Positions 11,993 to 22,937 of a stretch of 64,000 bases of DNA are shown here, piece by piece. The stretch spans positions 201,300,043-201,364,042 of the forward strand of contig NC_091119.1 of NCBI RefSeq assembly GCF_040183065.1, in the 5' to 3' direction. Position numbers and translations under genes: made by a program. The notes beneath the pieces were generated by a model. That model made no database searches. It was given only the letters and a program-made list of their open reading frames with translations, and had not been told where the DNA came from. The DNA comes from Periplaneta americana (taxonomy: Eukaryota; Arthropoda; Insecta; Blattodea; Blattidae). Positions within the stretch are counted from its first letter, which is position 1. The number at the start of each line of letters is the position of its first letter.

Positions 11993-12992
11993 AAGTAATT
12001 GATTAACTAGCGGACTTACCCGTGTTAATTATGTAAGTCTGTGCGGCTTACAGCTGTTTCGGTGCTTCATCACACCATCCTCAGAGCCTACTAGATCTCG
12101 GCGTCATCTCGAACTTCTCTGCCTGTTGTGTGGGTGCGTTTGATTGTTGAAAGGTGTTGAAAAGTGGAGTCAAATAGTGTGTTTGTACTGAAATTGATCT
12201 GTGTGTTGAGAATTTGACATAACATAATAGACAACATCATAAGAAAGACAAAAGAAAAACTTAACAAACACAAAAACACGCAAAACACAACACAAACACA
12301 AGGACACAAGAAATACATCACACTAACATATGAAAACAAAAGCACACATAAGATCGCATCCTCATTCAGAAAGCAGAAATACAACATAGCATACAGAACA
12401 GAAAACACACTACAAAGACATCTCAACACACAAAAAACACAAACAAATAAATACGACCACACAGGCGTATACAAACTCACATGTAATAGTTGCGACAAGT
12501 TCTACATTGGACAGACAGGCAGATCATTCCAAACACGCTACAAAGAACACATTAAAGCAATAACCAGAGGACACAATACATCTACATATGCCGAACACAT
12601 AACCAATGCTAACCACACATACAATAACATAAATGCGGACATGGAAATCCTACACATACAACCCAAGAAGCAAAAACTCAACACACTAGAACAATATGAA
12701 ATATACAAACACATTAAAACACACCCCAGTCAAATTCTCAACACACAGATCAATTTCAGAACACACACACTATTTGACTCCACTTTTCAACACCTTTCAA
12801 CAATCAAACGCACCCACACAACAGGCAGAGAAGTTCGAGATGACGCCGAGATCTAGTAGGCTCTGAGGATGGTGTGAAGAAGCACCGAAACAGCTGTAAG
12901 CCGCACAGACTTACATAATTAACACGAGTAAGTCCGCTAGTTAATCAATTACTTATACTCAAGTGTTAAAAGTAGTGTACGCAAGATTCAAA
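11993..12992 (+). mobile_element. Penelope-like retroelement, copy 1, with inverted termini
   Basis: The left part (11993 to about 12220) is the reverse complement of the right part (about 12725-12955). Both outer ends read AAGTAATTGATTAACTAGCGG, so the copy is a hairpin with one terminal piece inverted. The middle encodes a GIY-YIG endonuclease region on +. Inverted or partial extra copies at the ends are typical of Penelope-like elements. The right flank (AAGTGTTAAAAGTAGTGTAC at 12961) also occurs reversed at the left of copy 2, so the element probably extends to about 12992. Confidence 0.85.
12221..12856 (+). pseudogene. Penelope C-terminal region with GIY-YIG endonuclease (5'-truncated)
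   Basis: A continuous 211-codon frame runs from the inversion junction to TAG. After a linker typical of Penelope proteins (ITLTYENKSTHKIASSF, then YNIAYRTENTLQRHL) comes GVYKLTCNSCDKFYIGQTGR, the GIY and YIG motifs of the endonuclease with the following conserved Arg, and then YKEH and YAEHITNANHTY. The C-terminus is KLNTLEQYEIYKHIKTHP plus a basic tail. The reverse transcriptase is absent, so the copy is dead on arrival for retrotransposition, but the endonuclease part has no stops. The start at 12221 is the junction, not an ATG. In intact elements this domain nicks target DNA for priming. Confidence 0.85.
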
Positions 12993-13584
12993 ATCAATTA
13001 CTTTACTTAGCCAATGTCCGAAATTTGATAATTATTATAAACATGCCATGGAAATGCAAACAATGTTTTCACATGCTTGCTACAACCAGTAATAGACGAA
13101 AACAGGTTTTCTCCCAAGATCACGTGATTGAATACGAGCAGAAGCGTTCTGAACCGGGTCGTGTTCGTACCTGAAGGTCGTTATGGAGAGATAGAATCCA
13201 GATTTGATACACATCACGCTCGATTAGAACAATATTGTCTGTGTGTAGTAGAAACTTGAAAGTTCACTCAAACTAGTAGAGGTTCGAAGAAAGGTTTAGA
13301 TTAGGTTATTTTTCATTCGTAGTAAAATATACAGATCGCAACGTTTCGAAGGTTGAAACTACCTTAGTCTTTAGATAGAAAACGAAGAAGAGGAGTACTC
13401 TATTCGTTGGAGTTGTTACAATTAATACAATTATTCACAGACCGATGATTGGGAACAAAATGCAGAATAATAAATTATAGACAAAGAGGGGAATTTAAGA
13501 GTGTTTTTTTTTTCAAAGAAATAACTACGAAGTGAAACAACTGAAATCTACTTAGTATGAAATACCAGATGAAACAATAAAGTA

Positions 13585-13657
13585 ATTAAATAATTAAAAT
13601 ACAGTATAATCATTTGGTCCAGGGAGCATCCGTTTTTGGTGCAAGCATAATTTGTTT
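13585..13657. repeat. Direct repeat left of E3
   Basis: About 70 bp (ATTTGGTCCAGGGAGCATCC then TTTTTGGTGCAAGCATAATT) are repeated at 14415-14487 with few changes, on either side of the E3 element. This is far longer than any TTAA target duplication. Confidence 0.8.
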
Positions 13658-13659
13658 AA

Positions 13660-14411
13660 GGGGTTAGGTACAGCTTACAGCAGTAACATTTTTGGAAATA
13701 TTTAACATTTTTTTCCTCCATTACTGTATCTTGTACAATAATGAAAATTGGTATATGTAAAACACTGTCCTTCTCTTATATGAAAAAAAAATTATATATA
13801 TATATATTTTTACGATTTAAAACGTATTTTTATTTTTTTCAAAATTCAAAATGGTGGCAGTTCACTGTGCAGTGATGAAGCGTTTCCCTCATAACTCATA
13901 AACTTGTTAACTTTTTCATGTTCTCTCTCTTTTATTTTATTGCTGAAAGTCATGTTTACAATATCATGCTCTTTCAACTACATTCCTTAATTAATATATT
14001 TTTTTTATTTTCTGTTAGAAGAAAATACTGATATTTAACCATTTTTTAAAATGAATTTATTTTTTATCAGACAGTCTATCAAAGGTAGAGAAGTGACTTT
14101 GCATCATATTGTAGATATGACATGCATAAATACACACAAAAAATTGTATCACAAAATATTGGATAGTTTTTTAATTATGAGGGAAACGCTTCATCATTGC
14201 ACAGTGAACTATCAACATTTTCAATTTTGAAAAAAAAATATACTGTATATAAATATTTTTTTTAAATCTTAAAAATATTTTTTATATTATAGCCTATCAG
14301 AAGGACAGAGTTTTACACATACTAATTTTCATTATTGTACAGGATACAATAATATAGGAAAAAATGTTGGATATTTCTAAAATTTTACTGCCGTAAGCTG
14401 TACCTAACTCC
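13660..14411. mobile_element. TTAA-flanked foldback element (copy E3)
   Basis: TTAA then GGGGTTAGGTACAGCTTACA on the left; the reverse complement of GGAGTTAGGTACAGCTTACG, followed by TTAA, on the right. The arms stay complementary for over 100 bp (for example TTGTACAATAATGAAAATTG at 13732 against the mirror near 14325). Central copies of GGAAACGCTTCATC and GATGAAGCGTTTCCC also pair. It is a long-arm hairpin with no coding capacity. Confidence 0.8.
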
Positions 14412-14414
14412 TTA

Positions 14415-14487
14415 AATTATTAAAATATAGTATAATTATTTGGTCCATGGAGCATCCGTTTTTGGTGCAAGGATAATTCGTTTAACA
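14415..14487. repeat. Direct repeat right of E3
   Basis: Second copy of the 13585-13657 sequence (ATTTGGTCCATGGAGCATCC), in the same orientation. Confidence 0.8.
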
Positions 14488-15429
14488 TGTTTCTAAATTA
14501 ATGTTGAATACATTATTTAATAAATCACTCCAAACCAGTGTGAAAATAGCGTGGACTGTGTACGAAAATATTTTTTTGTGTTGACCCCATTGTACATAAT
14601 TGTTTACATAAATGACAACAAATTAAAAGTAACATGACACATAAATAGTATTTTAAAAAATACAGGAAACAAATGTAATATGTAAGTAAGTAATATAAAT
14701 TGTACCATATGGAATAATTAATACTTAATATGTACCGCTTGTATATTCGTGAAAGATATTCCATCTCTCACTTTCATTTGATCATGAAATAACGCAACGA
14801 AAATCAAACATTAGTTCCGTGTGTGGTGTAGGAGAAGGTCAAAGTTTCAATAAGTATTTTCGTATAGGCGTAGTTATTTTGAAATCTTCTCCATTCTTTG
14901 CCTATAATTTTTTGCTTTCAAATTTTTAATCATATAATTAGTCATTTTGTAACATCCAACGATACCACGTTACTCCGCTCTTCTTTTCGCCTGAAGGTTG
15001 AAGCATATCTAACCTTTAAAACTGTGTGATCTGTATTTCACTAGTAATTGAAAAATTCCAATCAAAGCTCTCTTAAACAATTCACCATTGCATTCGTCCA
15101 TTTAGAAGTTTGAAGCCCTGTTTTCAGACATTAGAATTTACTTTTTTTTTCTCTCTCTCTTAGATACTTAAAGAAACGTTATCGAGTAAATAAAACAATT
15201 GAGATCGTATTTATTTCTATGTAATGTAACTGTGGAATGTTTCCGTGGTAACAGATTTAAGTTATTTATGTCGTACGTATTTATATTATTTGATCAAACT
15301 GTGATATAAAAATGCAATGCAACCAAAGGTAGGTACAAAAATAAAGTGCAAAATATTTCATGTCCTAGACACAATGTGTATAGATACCTGAGAGTAGATT
15401 GTACTATTAAATTTACAACTTGCTCTATA
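14488..15429. other. AT-rich sequence without identified genes
   Basis: A 79-codon Tyr/Leu-rich reverse frame at 14525-14764 looks like chance opening in AT-rich DNA. Nothing else is supported. Confidence 0.4.
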
Positions 15430-16171
15430 CAGGGTGTTCAAAAAAAGCGTCGCATACTTTTATAGGAGGTAGCGTAGGTCGAAACTAGAAAAAATATCCC
15501 ACAAACATGTGTCCGGAAACAAATATCTGTTGAGATATGGACCATGCTGTATTGCGGCCTATGATCGTCATTTCTTTAACAACTCAAAACAATGCTACAT
15601 GTTTTGAGAGTGGATAGCATCCCTCAATAGAAGCAAACAGAGAATGTAGTAGTAAACGAAGGTCCAGGATACTATGGAGTATCATTTTACTTGTGTTAGC
15701 AAGTACGTACAGTATTCAGTGGTGTAGGCTGTCTGTAGTACCTAACCAGGAGGTTTAATGGGCGATGAATTGGTCGAGGAGGTTCAGTAGCATGGCCTCC
15801 CCGATCACCTGACTTAAATCCTTTGGATTTCTGTCTGTGGGGACATTTGAAGACATTGACAATGTACAAACGTTACAGGAGCGCGTATTCAATGCATTTG
15901 AGCAAATCTGACAACAGCCAGATGTGATCTCAGTAGTTCGTGATTCACTAAGAAGAAGGGCTGAAGCATGTGTAAAAATACGTGGTAACCACATAGAGCA
16001 CCTTCTGTAGTGTCTACGTAACAGATAGGTGGGTATCGTAGGCCACAATATAGCATGACCCATATTTCAACAGATATCTGTTTCCGAACACATGTTTATA
16101 GGTACTTTTTTTTCCTAGTTCCGACTAATGCTACGTCCTGTAAAAATATGCGACACTTTTTAAACACCCTG
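15430..16171. mobile_element. mariner/Tc-related non-autonomous element
   Basis: It is flanked by TA, with CAGGGTGTTCAAAAAAAGCG on the left and the mirror (TTTTTAAACACCCTG) on the right. Arm pairing extends through GTCGCATA, GTAGCGTAGGTCGAAACTAG and ACATGTGTCCGGAAACA. It retains the 3' end of a transposase gene (next entry), so it is an internal deletion derivative. Confidence 0.85.
15763..16010 (+). pseudogene. Transposase C-terminal relic of the 15430 element
   Basis: Reading + with one frame change gives IGRGGSVAWPPRSPDLNPLD, the last catalytic motif of mariner-like transposases (SPDLNPLDF), then FCLWGHLKT. After the shift come VQTLQERVFNAFEQI, an in-frame TGA, and QQPDVISVVRDSLRRRAEAC ending KIRGNHIEHLL and TAG. 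The W of the usual NRWIG is a stop. The first catalytic Asp residues are deleted, so it cannot be active. Confidence 0.75.
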
Positions 16172-16692
16172 TATATAGAGAAATCGCACATAAATAACAA
16201 GCTTTAGTTGAACTGTGAACGTAATATAAATGTATTTCTGGTAACCCTCTGGTAAAAGATATGAAAATTTAGGAAGAAAATCTTAATGTATTGAATATTA
16301 TTTCTATATAAGTTACAAATCAATTTACTTTTCGTTTGGCTTTCCATAGGCTTTTAAAATTCGTTACCAGCAAATGAACATTTGTAGCCAAAGGTAGAAA
16401 AGATTATGGTGCAGAAAATAAATCCACCATCATCATCATCATCACCACCACCATTATAAACAACTACAACTTGAACCATTGGCTACAAATGTTTAGACCA
16501 TATATTCATCAGGAATCTCATTTTTCTTCTTTCACTTGGTTAATAATTAAGTTAAAAATGTATTGTCTTTTCTATATAATATTCATACTTAATCTTGCCT
16601 TGACTTTCTTTAGTCGTCCAGTTTGTTACTTAAACTGTAAATCTTCACTTAACTCTGTCTGTCTCCACTTCTGAAAACGCCCAAATCGATTA

Positions 16693-16906
16693 GGGGAGAG
16701 TTGGGTAGTATCGGACATCGGGTAATATCGGACAGTGAATTTCTTTCATCTACAACCAGATGATAGTACCTGAATTACATGGTTACGTTTCTGTGATATC
16801 GAATAAAAGCTACGTAACCACGTCATTCAGGTACTACCATCTGTGATAGATGAAAGAAACGCACTGTCCGATATTACCCGATGTCCGATACTACCCAACT
16901 CTCCCC
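16693..16906. mobile_element. 214-bp palindromic MITE A1
   Basis: Flanked by TA. GGGGAGAGTTGGGTAGTATC at the left is exactly mirrored at the right, and the arms pair over about 90 bp through GACATCGGGTAATATCGGAC and TTTCTTTCATCTAC. The sister copy at 17690 has the same length. Confidence 0.93.
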
Positions 16907-17513
16907 TACTATTTCTACTCTTATCTTTATCTCTCATTGCCCATTTTCCGCTTCGATTCCATTCTTCGAAAATAAAACATTTACAGTTACATTAAGAGTC
17001 ATTTGTAACAAAGCTGCATTCATTAAACTCATTCTAAATTTACGTAGCGTATCGTAAAAAAAAAAGTGTAATTTTAAACGAGCTCTGAAAAACGAAGCCT
17101 TGTTACTGTAGAGGAGGCTGAGAGTGTGTATTGGACGTGTAATTGGAGACAGGGATTTTTTCTCTTTAGAAATCTCATTAGCTCCGCTCGTAACAGGTTC
17201 CCATGTGGAAGTTTTCCTAATTCCAGTGAAATTGGTACTGAATTTAATCATTTTTTGTGCTGTCTCGAATAAAATGAATTGTTTGCTGTTTAAATTGGAT
17301 ACATGTCTTTGGACATGACGTAATAGCTTGAGAGACCCAATTGCTTAATTGACTTTCGCAGCAGAAAGTTTGTTTCCGTTCATATGTTTTCTGTTGACAT
17401 GGAAACCATAAAAAACAGTTGAAGACTATCTACGATTTTATTGATCTATGCTAATTACGTTCCCAGTATGCTGATATGAATATCACTCAATCAAATAGGC
17501 TATGATAGTAGCG

Positions 17514-17913
17514 CAGTCTAGTATATACAGTCACGAAGCTTGAGTTGTGAGGGTGCTAGGAACAATTGACTGTGCTGTTACTATTTCGCATTATCTGTAA
17601 TGAGGCGATATTAGCGATCCTAGTGGTTAGTAACTATGTATGGATGCATATTTACTACGTATTGAGCTTCGTGACTGTAGGCCTATATAGGGGAGAGTCG
17701 GGTAGTATCGGACATCGGGTAATATTGGACAGTGAGTTTCTTTCATCTACCACACGATGATAGTACCTGATTGGCATGGTTACGTTTCTATGATGTCGCA
17801 TAGAGAAACGTAACCATGTCATTCAGGTACTATCATATGGTGGTAGATGAAAGAAACGCACTGTCCGATATTACCCGATGTCCGATACTACCCGACTCTC
17901 CCCTACTAGACTG
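17514..17913. mobile_element. MITE B1, split by MITE A2
   Basis: The left end is CAGTCTAGTATATACAGTCACGAAG; the inner right arm ends CTTCGTGACTGTA at 17679, and the outer right end CTAGACTG lies at 17906-17913, beyond the A2 insertion. Flanks TGATAGTAGCG and TGATAGTAGTG form an 11-bp near-perfect direct repeat around the whole. Copies B2 (18261) and B3 (52619) show the uninterrupted right end. Confidence 0.8.
17690..17903. mobile_element. 214-bp palindromic MITE A2
   Basis: It has the same length and terminal GGGGAGAGTCGGGTAGTATC as A1, with TA on both sides. It is inserted into the TATATA of the right terminus of B1, so it is younger than B1. Confidence 0.93.
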
Positions 17914-18260
17914 TGATAGTAGTGTACACTCCAGTACATTACATCTTTCAAGGCTTCATTTCAGAGCTTTTTTAAAACTTTAAAATTGTGTAATGGCTGT
18001 ATACAAAGACATACGTCTCCCATCAGCTTTTATCGTTTGTCAGTTTACTATCTCCTTTTGTAAAATGTAATTACTGATTTGAATTTTCTTGGCCTCCTTT
18101 TTAGACTCAGATTTTTAAATTGGTACCGAGATTTTCTCAAAATTTCACCTAATATTTGTCAGCACAATCATTATAAAAATACCTGGGATGAATTTTCGGT
18201 GTGTCTGCAATTCTATCGTTAAGACGTACGAAATTAAAGCTCTCAAGAAGCTAATATCAC

Positions 18261-18425
18261 AGTCACGAAGCTCAGTACGTAGGGAATATGCATCCATATA
18301 CAGTTGCTAACCACTAGGATCGCTACTATCGCCTCATTACAGACAATGCGAAATAGTACCTGCACAGTCTATTGTTCCTAGTACTCTCAACAACTCAAGC
18401 TTCGTGACTGTATATACTAGATTGT
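18261..18425. mobile_element. MITE B2
   Basis: Inverted relative to B1; it ends CTTCGTGACTGTATATACTAGATTGT. A perfect 10-bp duplication GCTAATATCA lies at 18251-18260 and 18426-18435. The left end starts CAGTCACGAAGCTC and lacks the outer CTAGTATA block. A 9-11-bp duplication is more like Mutator-type than Tc1 or hAT elements. Confidence 0.88.
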
Positions 18426-18435
18426 GCTAATATCA

Positions 18436-19814
18436 AACCTGCTGTTCTACAATAATTGTTAACATTTAGTTTGTTTCTAGACTTTCTAACTTGATTGGAA
18501 GAGTCAAAGATATTTTGTTACGCAATTTGTTTTGAGAATATTAAAGCCTCTATTGCATATCAACAATAAAAAATGCAGAATGATAATTTAAAACAAATCA
18601 TTAATATTTCTTATATTTTAAAATGAATAAGTCTAAAATTTTCTTATAACCTACAAGAATAGGACAGTCTAAATGTGTTTCAAATAAATTAAATAAGTGT
18701 TATTTTGCATTTTATTTTTGTGGTCACCATTGACGTCAGCATGACGTGGGTGTTTTGTTGTTCGGTTTGTCTGTTTTTATGTTGATGACAATAAGTTGGA
18801 GGTGTTAGTAGGCTACAGTATCTGTTTTATAAACTCACAACAAAATCAGAGGTGTTATGGCGTACTTAAAAGATGTATAATTAATTTTCTTTAAACTAGT
18901 ATCATCACTAATAAAATTGTATCATTAAACCACTAACTGAAAGATAAAGACCATTATAAAATGCTAACTATGTAAATTGTTGACAATTTTATGAGATAAA
19001 ATAAATTTAAAATCAATGCAGTCACATTCAGTGTTAATTTTATAGTATGTGTTATTTAATGGCACTAATGTTGAACTGAATGTCAATGAATGTCACTAAA
19101 ACATTTCTGTTCAAGTACTACATTGATTTCAGCACAAAATATGCATGTTTACAAACACAAAAAAGCACAGAGCGTTATGACTTCTGTTGCACGTAAATAA
19201 AATGTGGACACGTACACATTACATGGAAGGTAAAACACAAATTTTAATCACACACTGTAAATCTGCAAACAATTTTCACATTTGTTTTAATTGTCACCGA
19301 TATATGTGTAAAATAATAGAAGGTAATTAATAATACACATGGGATTTCCATTCATCTTAACGATATCGACATTCAGAGAAGGCAGTGGCCAATATTTGCT
19401 ATTGTTGCGTCTTGGTTACTGAGAATTTCCGAAGGCTACGAGTAAAATAATTCATTAACGCTTAGGCCAATATTACATTATAAAAACGCTGCAATTCACA
19501 TGACTCATCTATTATTTAATTAAATAAATAAATATTATTTTCTTCTGCAAATAGATTAGCTTATTGTCTGTCTTTTGTTTCCCTATGAGTCCCCGTAAAA
19601 CTGGCAGAAATCCCATGCTTATTTTTAATGACTTATATAAAGACTGTAAAATATTAATAATAAAGTCTGGAGTAACTGGGTCTATATTGAACAAAAGCAA
19701 ACAGGGAAAGGCATGTACTTATTGAAGGGAAACTGAGATCGATACTAAACTAGAACATTTTCTTGAAAATGTCTTGCATAATCTTTGCACAAAAGAATAA
19801 TATTATAACCTAAT
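18436..19814. other. AT-rich intron-like sequence
   Basis: No gene or defined repeat recognised. A TGACGTCAGCATGACGT motif at 18731 is noted only as a CRE-like string. Confidence 0.4.
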
Positions 19815-20558
19815 CAGCAAATAGAGATTATAAAGAATGGACACTTCGCGAATTTTCCTGTGTTTTGTTTCTCTGTGCGCCAGCGGTTAGTTCCACTTTC
19901 AAGCGCTAGAGGTAGTGTAATCGAGCATACGCTAAGATAATAATTGAGAATAGAGTTGAGACACAGGATCCAAACATCGCCTACCTTATTGCATAATCCA
20001 GTAACGCTTTGCTTCAAATAAATTCAAGTTAACAGCTTTTCCTTATTTCTCAGTGACAAAGTAGTTGTAATAATAATATTTTATATTTCAGATATCATAA
20101 ATTATATTATAAAATAATATAATACATTATAAAATTAAGTATCGAATTCGTTTAATATTTGTATATAATATAATATAGGTATATGGTTTTACTTCTCGTA
20201 AGAGTTTTGTTTTTCCATTTTCAGCGCTATCAAATCATTACATATTTTAATTGTTGTTGGGGTCAACGTCTCAACTCTCATTATAAAGGAACTCTAGAGT
20301 CTAGACATTGCAGTTAATGAAGGATTTATTATTTTATGGATCCAATTTATTTTATTTGAGTACATAATGTACCTAGATGTATTAATTATATGTGTTATAT
20401 TTCCGCTGTGTCGACTGCTAGCTGGTGTGATGTCAGCGCCAACTCTAGGGAGAAAGCAGAATCTGACGCTTTAGCTGGCTTGAAGGTCATTGAAATCAGT
20501 CCGGTTACATCAAAGGTACCGACGCGAAGTGTCCATTCTTTATAATCCCTATTCGCTG
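19815..20558. mobile_element. hAT-like non-autonomous element
   Basis: The left end CAGCAAATAGAGATTATAAA pairs with the right end TTTATAATCCCTATTCGCTG, and the arms continue through GAATGGACACTTCGCG. ACCTAAT directly flanks both sides (19808-19814, 20559-20565), a 7-bp perfect duplication that may be 8 with one change. CAGNG ends with a 7-8-bp duplication fit hAT elements. Confidence 0.8.
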
Positions 20559-20867
20559 ACCTAATATGAGAATATAAATTGCAAAGCCACCTGTCAACAA
20601 CTATAGAGAACAAATGAAAGCTTCCTAAACACTGCCAAGAATGTCAATATGTGAACAGGCAGAATTTAAAACAGTTGCCGTGATATAAGTGATGATCTTT
20701 ATTAAGGTTCTGTATTTTTATTAATATCGATACGGTCACGAATAAAATTCATTGCAGCAAGTGCAAGCAAGAGATATTGACTCAAGAATAAACACAAAAC
20801 GTTTAACTTTTTAGTTAACTTATAAAATATTTTCTATAAAGTTTATGTGATAGTAATATGCAAGTTG

Positions 20868-21104
20868 GTCCACACCTGTGGAGTAACGGTCAGCGCGTCT
20901 GGCCGCGAAACCAGGTGGTCCGGGCTCGAATCCCGTTTGGGGCAAGTTACCTGGTTGAGGTTTTTCCAGGGTTTTCCCTCAACCCAATACGAGCAAATGC
21001 TGGGTAACGTTCGGTGCTGGATCCCGGACTCATTTTACCGGCATTATCACCATTTCATTCAGACGCTAAATGTTGTTACAGCGTCGTAAAATAACTAAAA
21101 AAAA
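20868..21104 (+). mobile_element. tRNA-derived SINE copy 1
   Basis: A tRNA-like head with an A-box-like GTAACGGTCAGCG and B box GGCTCGAATCC is followed by the body GTTACCTGGTTGAGGTTTTT and CAACCCAATACGAGCAAATG, and an A-rich tail. Direct repeats ATATGCAAGTTG (20856) and ATATGCAAATTG (21105) bound it, so the insertion is nearly full length. Remembered as a very common cockroach-type SINE (not checked). Confidence 0.9.
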
Positions 21105-21116
21105 ATATGCAAATTG

Positions 21117-22185
21117 TGCTGAAATTTTTATTTACAAGTATTCGCTGATTTATTTCACAATCAAAATCTTTGGCCTTCATTTAGTAATTTGGAATCACAA
21201 AAAAGATACATAAAGTAAATTTCATGTCATGACCTTTATTGAATACAGGTGTATTCTATGTGGACATCTTTTCTACAAATCCCGAATTAATAAAAAAAAC
21301 ATATATGTTATTGTGTTTATAAAAAAACAGATTAAATTATACCATGTCTTTTTTAAAACCAAATACCAGACAAAGTTATGAAATAGCTTGCCATGACACC
21401 CCTGACGTAAATGATGGATTTTTGGAATGCTTCTTTTATTAAGTGTGTTTATTTTTAAACATGTTTTTTGTAGGAATTTTAATAATTGTTATTTCATAAG
21501 TAAATATTGAAGTCAATATAAATATGCTTTAACACAGATTGAAATAAGTTTTGGATTGTTAACAATTTAAAGTTCAATGCGGTAGTTAATATTTAACTAA
21601 GCACAATATAATGCAATCGGTGTTTTTGTGCAACCCTGGATGTTTTCGTACGTCTTGATCTGTTCTTACTGTTAGTTCATTTCTATTGTGTTACTATAAA
21701 CATTACTTATACGTACAACATAATCCACGGTCCTTTAAATCCATCCGTCCTCCCCTATTCTGTGACACACTACTGTATATATTTATATTATTTTTGTAAC
21801 CTGTTCATGTATATGAAGAGGAAATATCAACGTGATTATTCTATTTACGTAGTAGGTTTATAGAAGAAACAGTTTAGACTATTTATTAATGCATTTTAGT
21901 ATCAAATGTATGTCCCTAAAATATGAATGTATCATATCTTAAATCCATCTGCTGTATTGTTTAATTTTCTTGATTTAAGATTTGTCCACGTTATACAAAA
22001 CTTGTTAAATTGATATTTTAAGTAATGTAGGATTTAAAAATGAAGATAACAATCAAAGAAATGCATATGTATAATCACTTTCTTCAGATCTATACCGTAA
22101 ATTTCCGTTATAAAATATTAAAACAAGTCAATTTAAAATTGAATCGGTAAATATGGAAACAGCCCAATTTCAAGATATATAGTCC
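21117..22185. other. AT-rich sequence, nothing identified
   Basis: No coding, RNA or repeat feature supported. Confidence 0.4.
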
Positions 22186-22560
22186 CGTCGCTCTAATTTC
22201 CGGCAGCAATCACGTTGCAGGTCGGCTACATTTAAACGTGTGCGTCTTGTGATTCGCTGATGAAGATGTTAAGCATTTCCTAAGGCTGGATAAATACATA
22301 ATATATAATCGCCCGCCATTTTGGCTCTTTCGTTGGCGTTCGCAGAAAATACACGAGGACATTATTTGCCGCGCAATTATTTGCTGAATTACAGTGCATA
22401 AGAGCTACGACATGATAATGTTTAACGGTGTGGCAAATAGATCCCTCGTCCAGTAGCTCGGCAACGAAAGAACAAAAATGACGAACGATACTACCTACTT
22501 AGACTTTATAGAGCCTTCACTTTCTAAGACGTAAGCAAAGAAGAGGAGTCACGCCGGGAA
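22186..22560. repeat. Moderately GC-rich dispersed repeat
   Basis: It begins CCCGTCGCTCTAATTTCCGG, carries CGTTGCAGGTCGGCTACATT, and contains loosely paired blocks CATTTTGGCTCTTTCGTTGG and its reverse near 22460. Composition differs from the flanks. Probably a degenerate transposon. Confidence 0.4.
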
Positions 22561-22593
22561 TAACAGCGTCGCGACTATAGTACAAAAATTTTC

Positions 22594-22745
22594 AGTTGAG
22601 ATTTTTCCGGGGCTTTCCCTCAACCAATTTAGAGCAAATCCTGGGTAACTTTCGGCACTGGACCCTGGACTCATTTCGCTAGCATTACCACCTGACTCAG
22701 ACGCTAATGACCATAGCAGTTTATAAAGTATCGTAAGTTAAACCA
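22594..22745 (+). mobile_element. 5'-truncated SINE (body only)
   Basis: GTTGAGATTTTTCCGGGGCT, then GAGCAAATCCTGGGTAACTT and GGACTCATTTCGCTAGCATT match the body of the SINEs at 20868 and 41887. The tRNA-like head is missing. Confidence 0.8.
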
Positions 22746-22937
22746 ATTAAAAACTAACATGTTTAATATGTGATATTGATCAATATAGTAAAACACATAT
22801 TTCTTATAAAAGTTTAATATACGTAACATTATTATCATTTAATTTCAACTTGAAAAATAATTTAGTAGCCCGTAACTGAAGCCTAAGTCTGTTAATAGTA
22901 TGTTTAAGTAATTTTTACCAGTTAGGGTAACTTAGTA

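Larger units (their letters stand above)
10973..13177. mobile_element. Inverted-repeat element enclosing a Penelope copy
   Basis: CCTTCAGGTACGAAGACGG at 10973 is mirrored by CGTGTTCGTACCTGAAGG ending 13177, and a second paired block, CACGTGATCTTG, occurs at 11026 and, reversed, at 13119. The target duplication is unclear. The interior holds the Penelope-like insertion 11993-12992, so this element is the older host. Its family is unknown; no transposase was seen. Confidence 0.6.

Noticed and set aside
12091-12498. 135-codon reverse frame rich in Cys/Val/Phe
   Set aside because: Antisense to the Penelope protein region on +.
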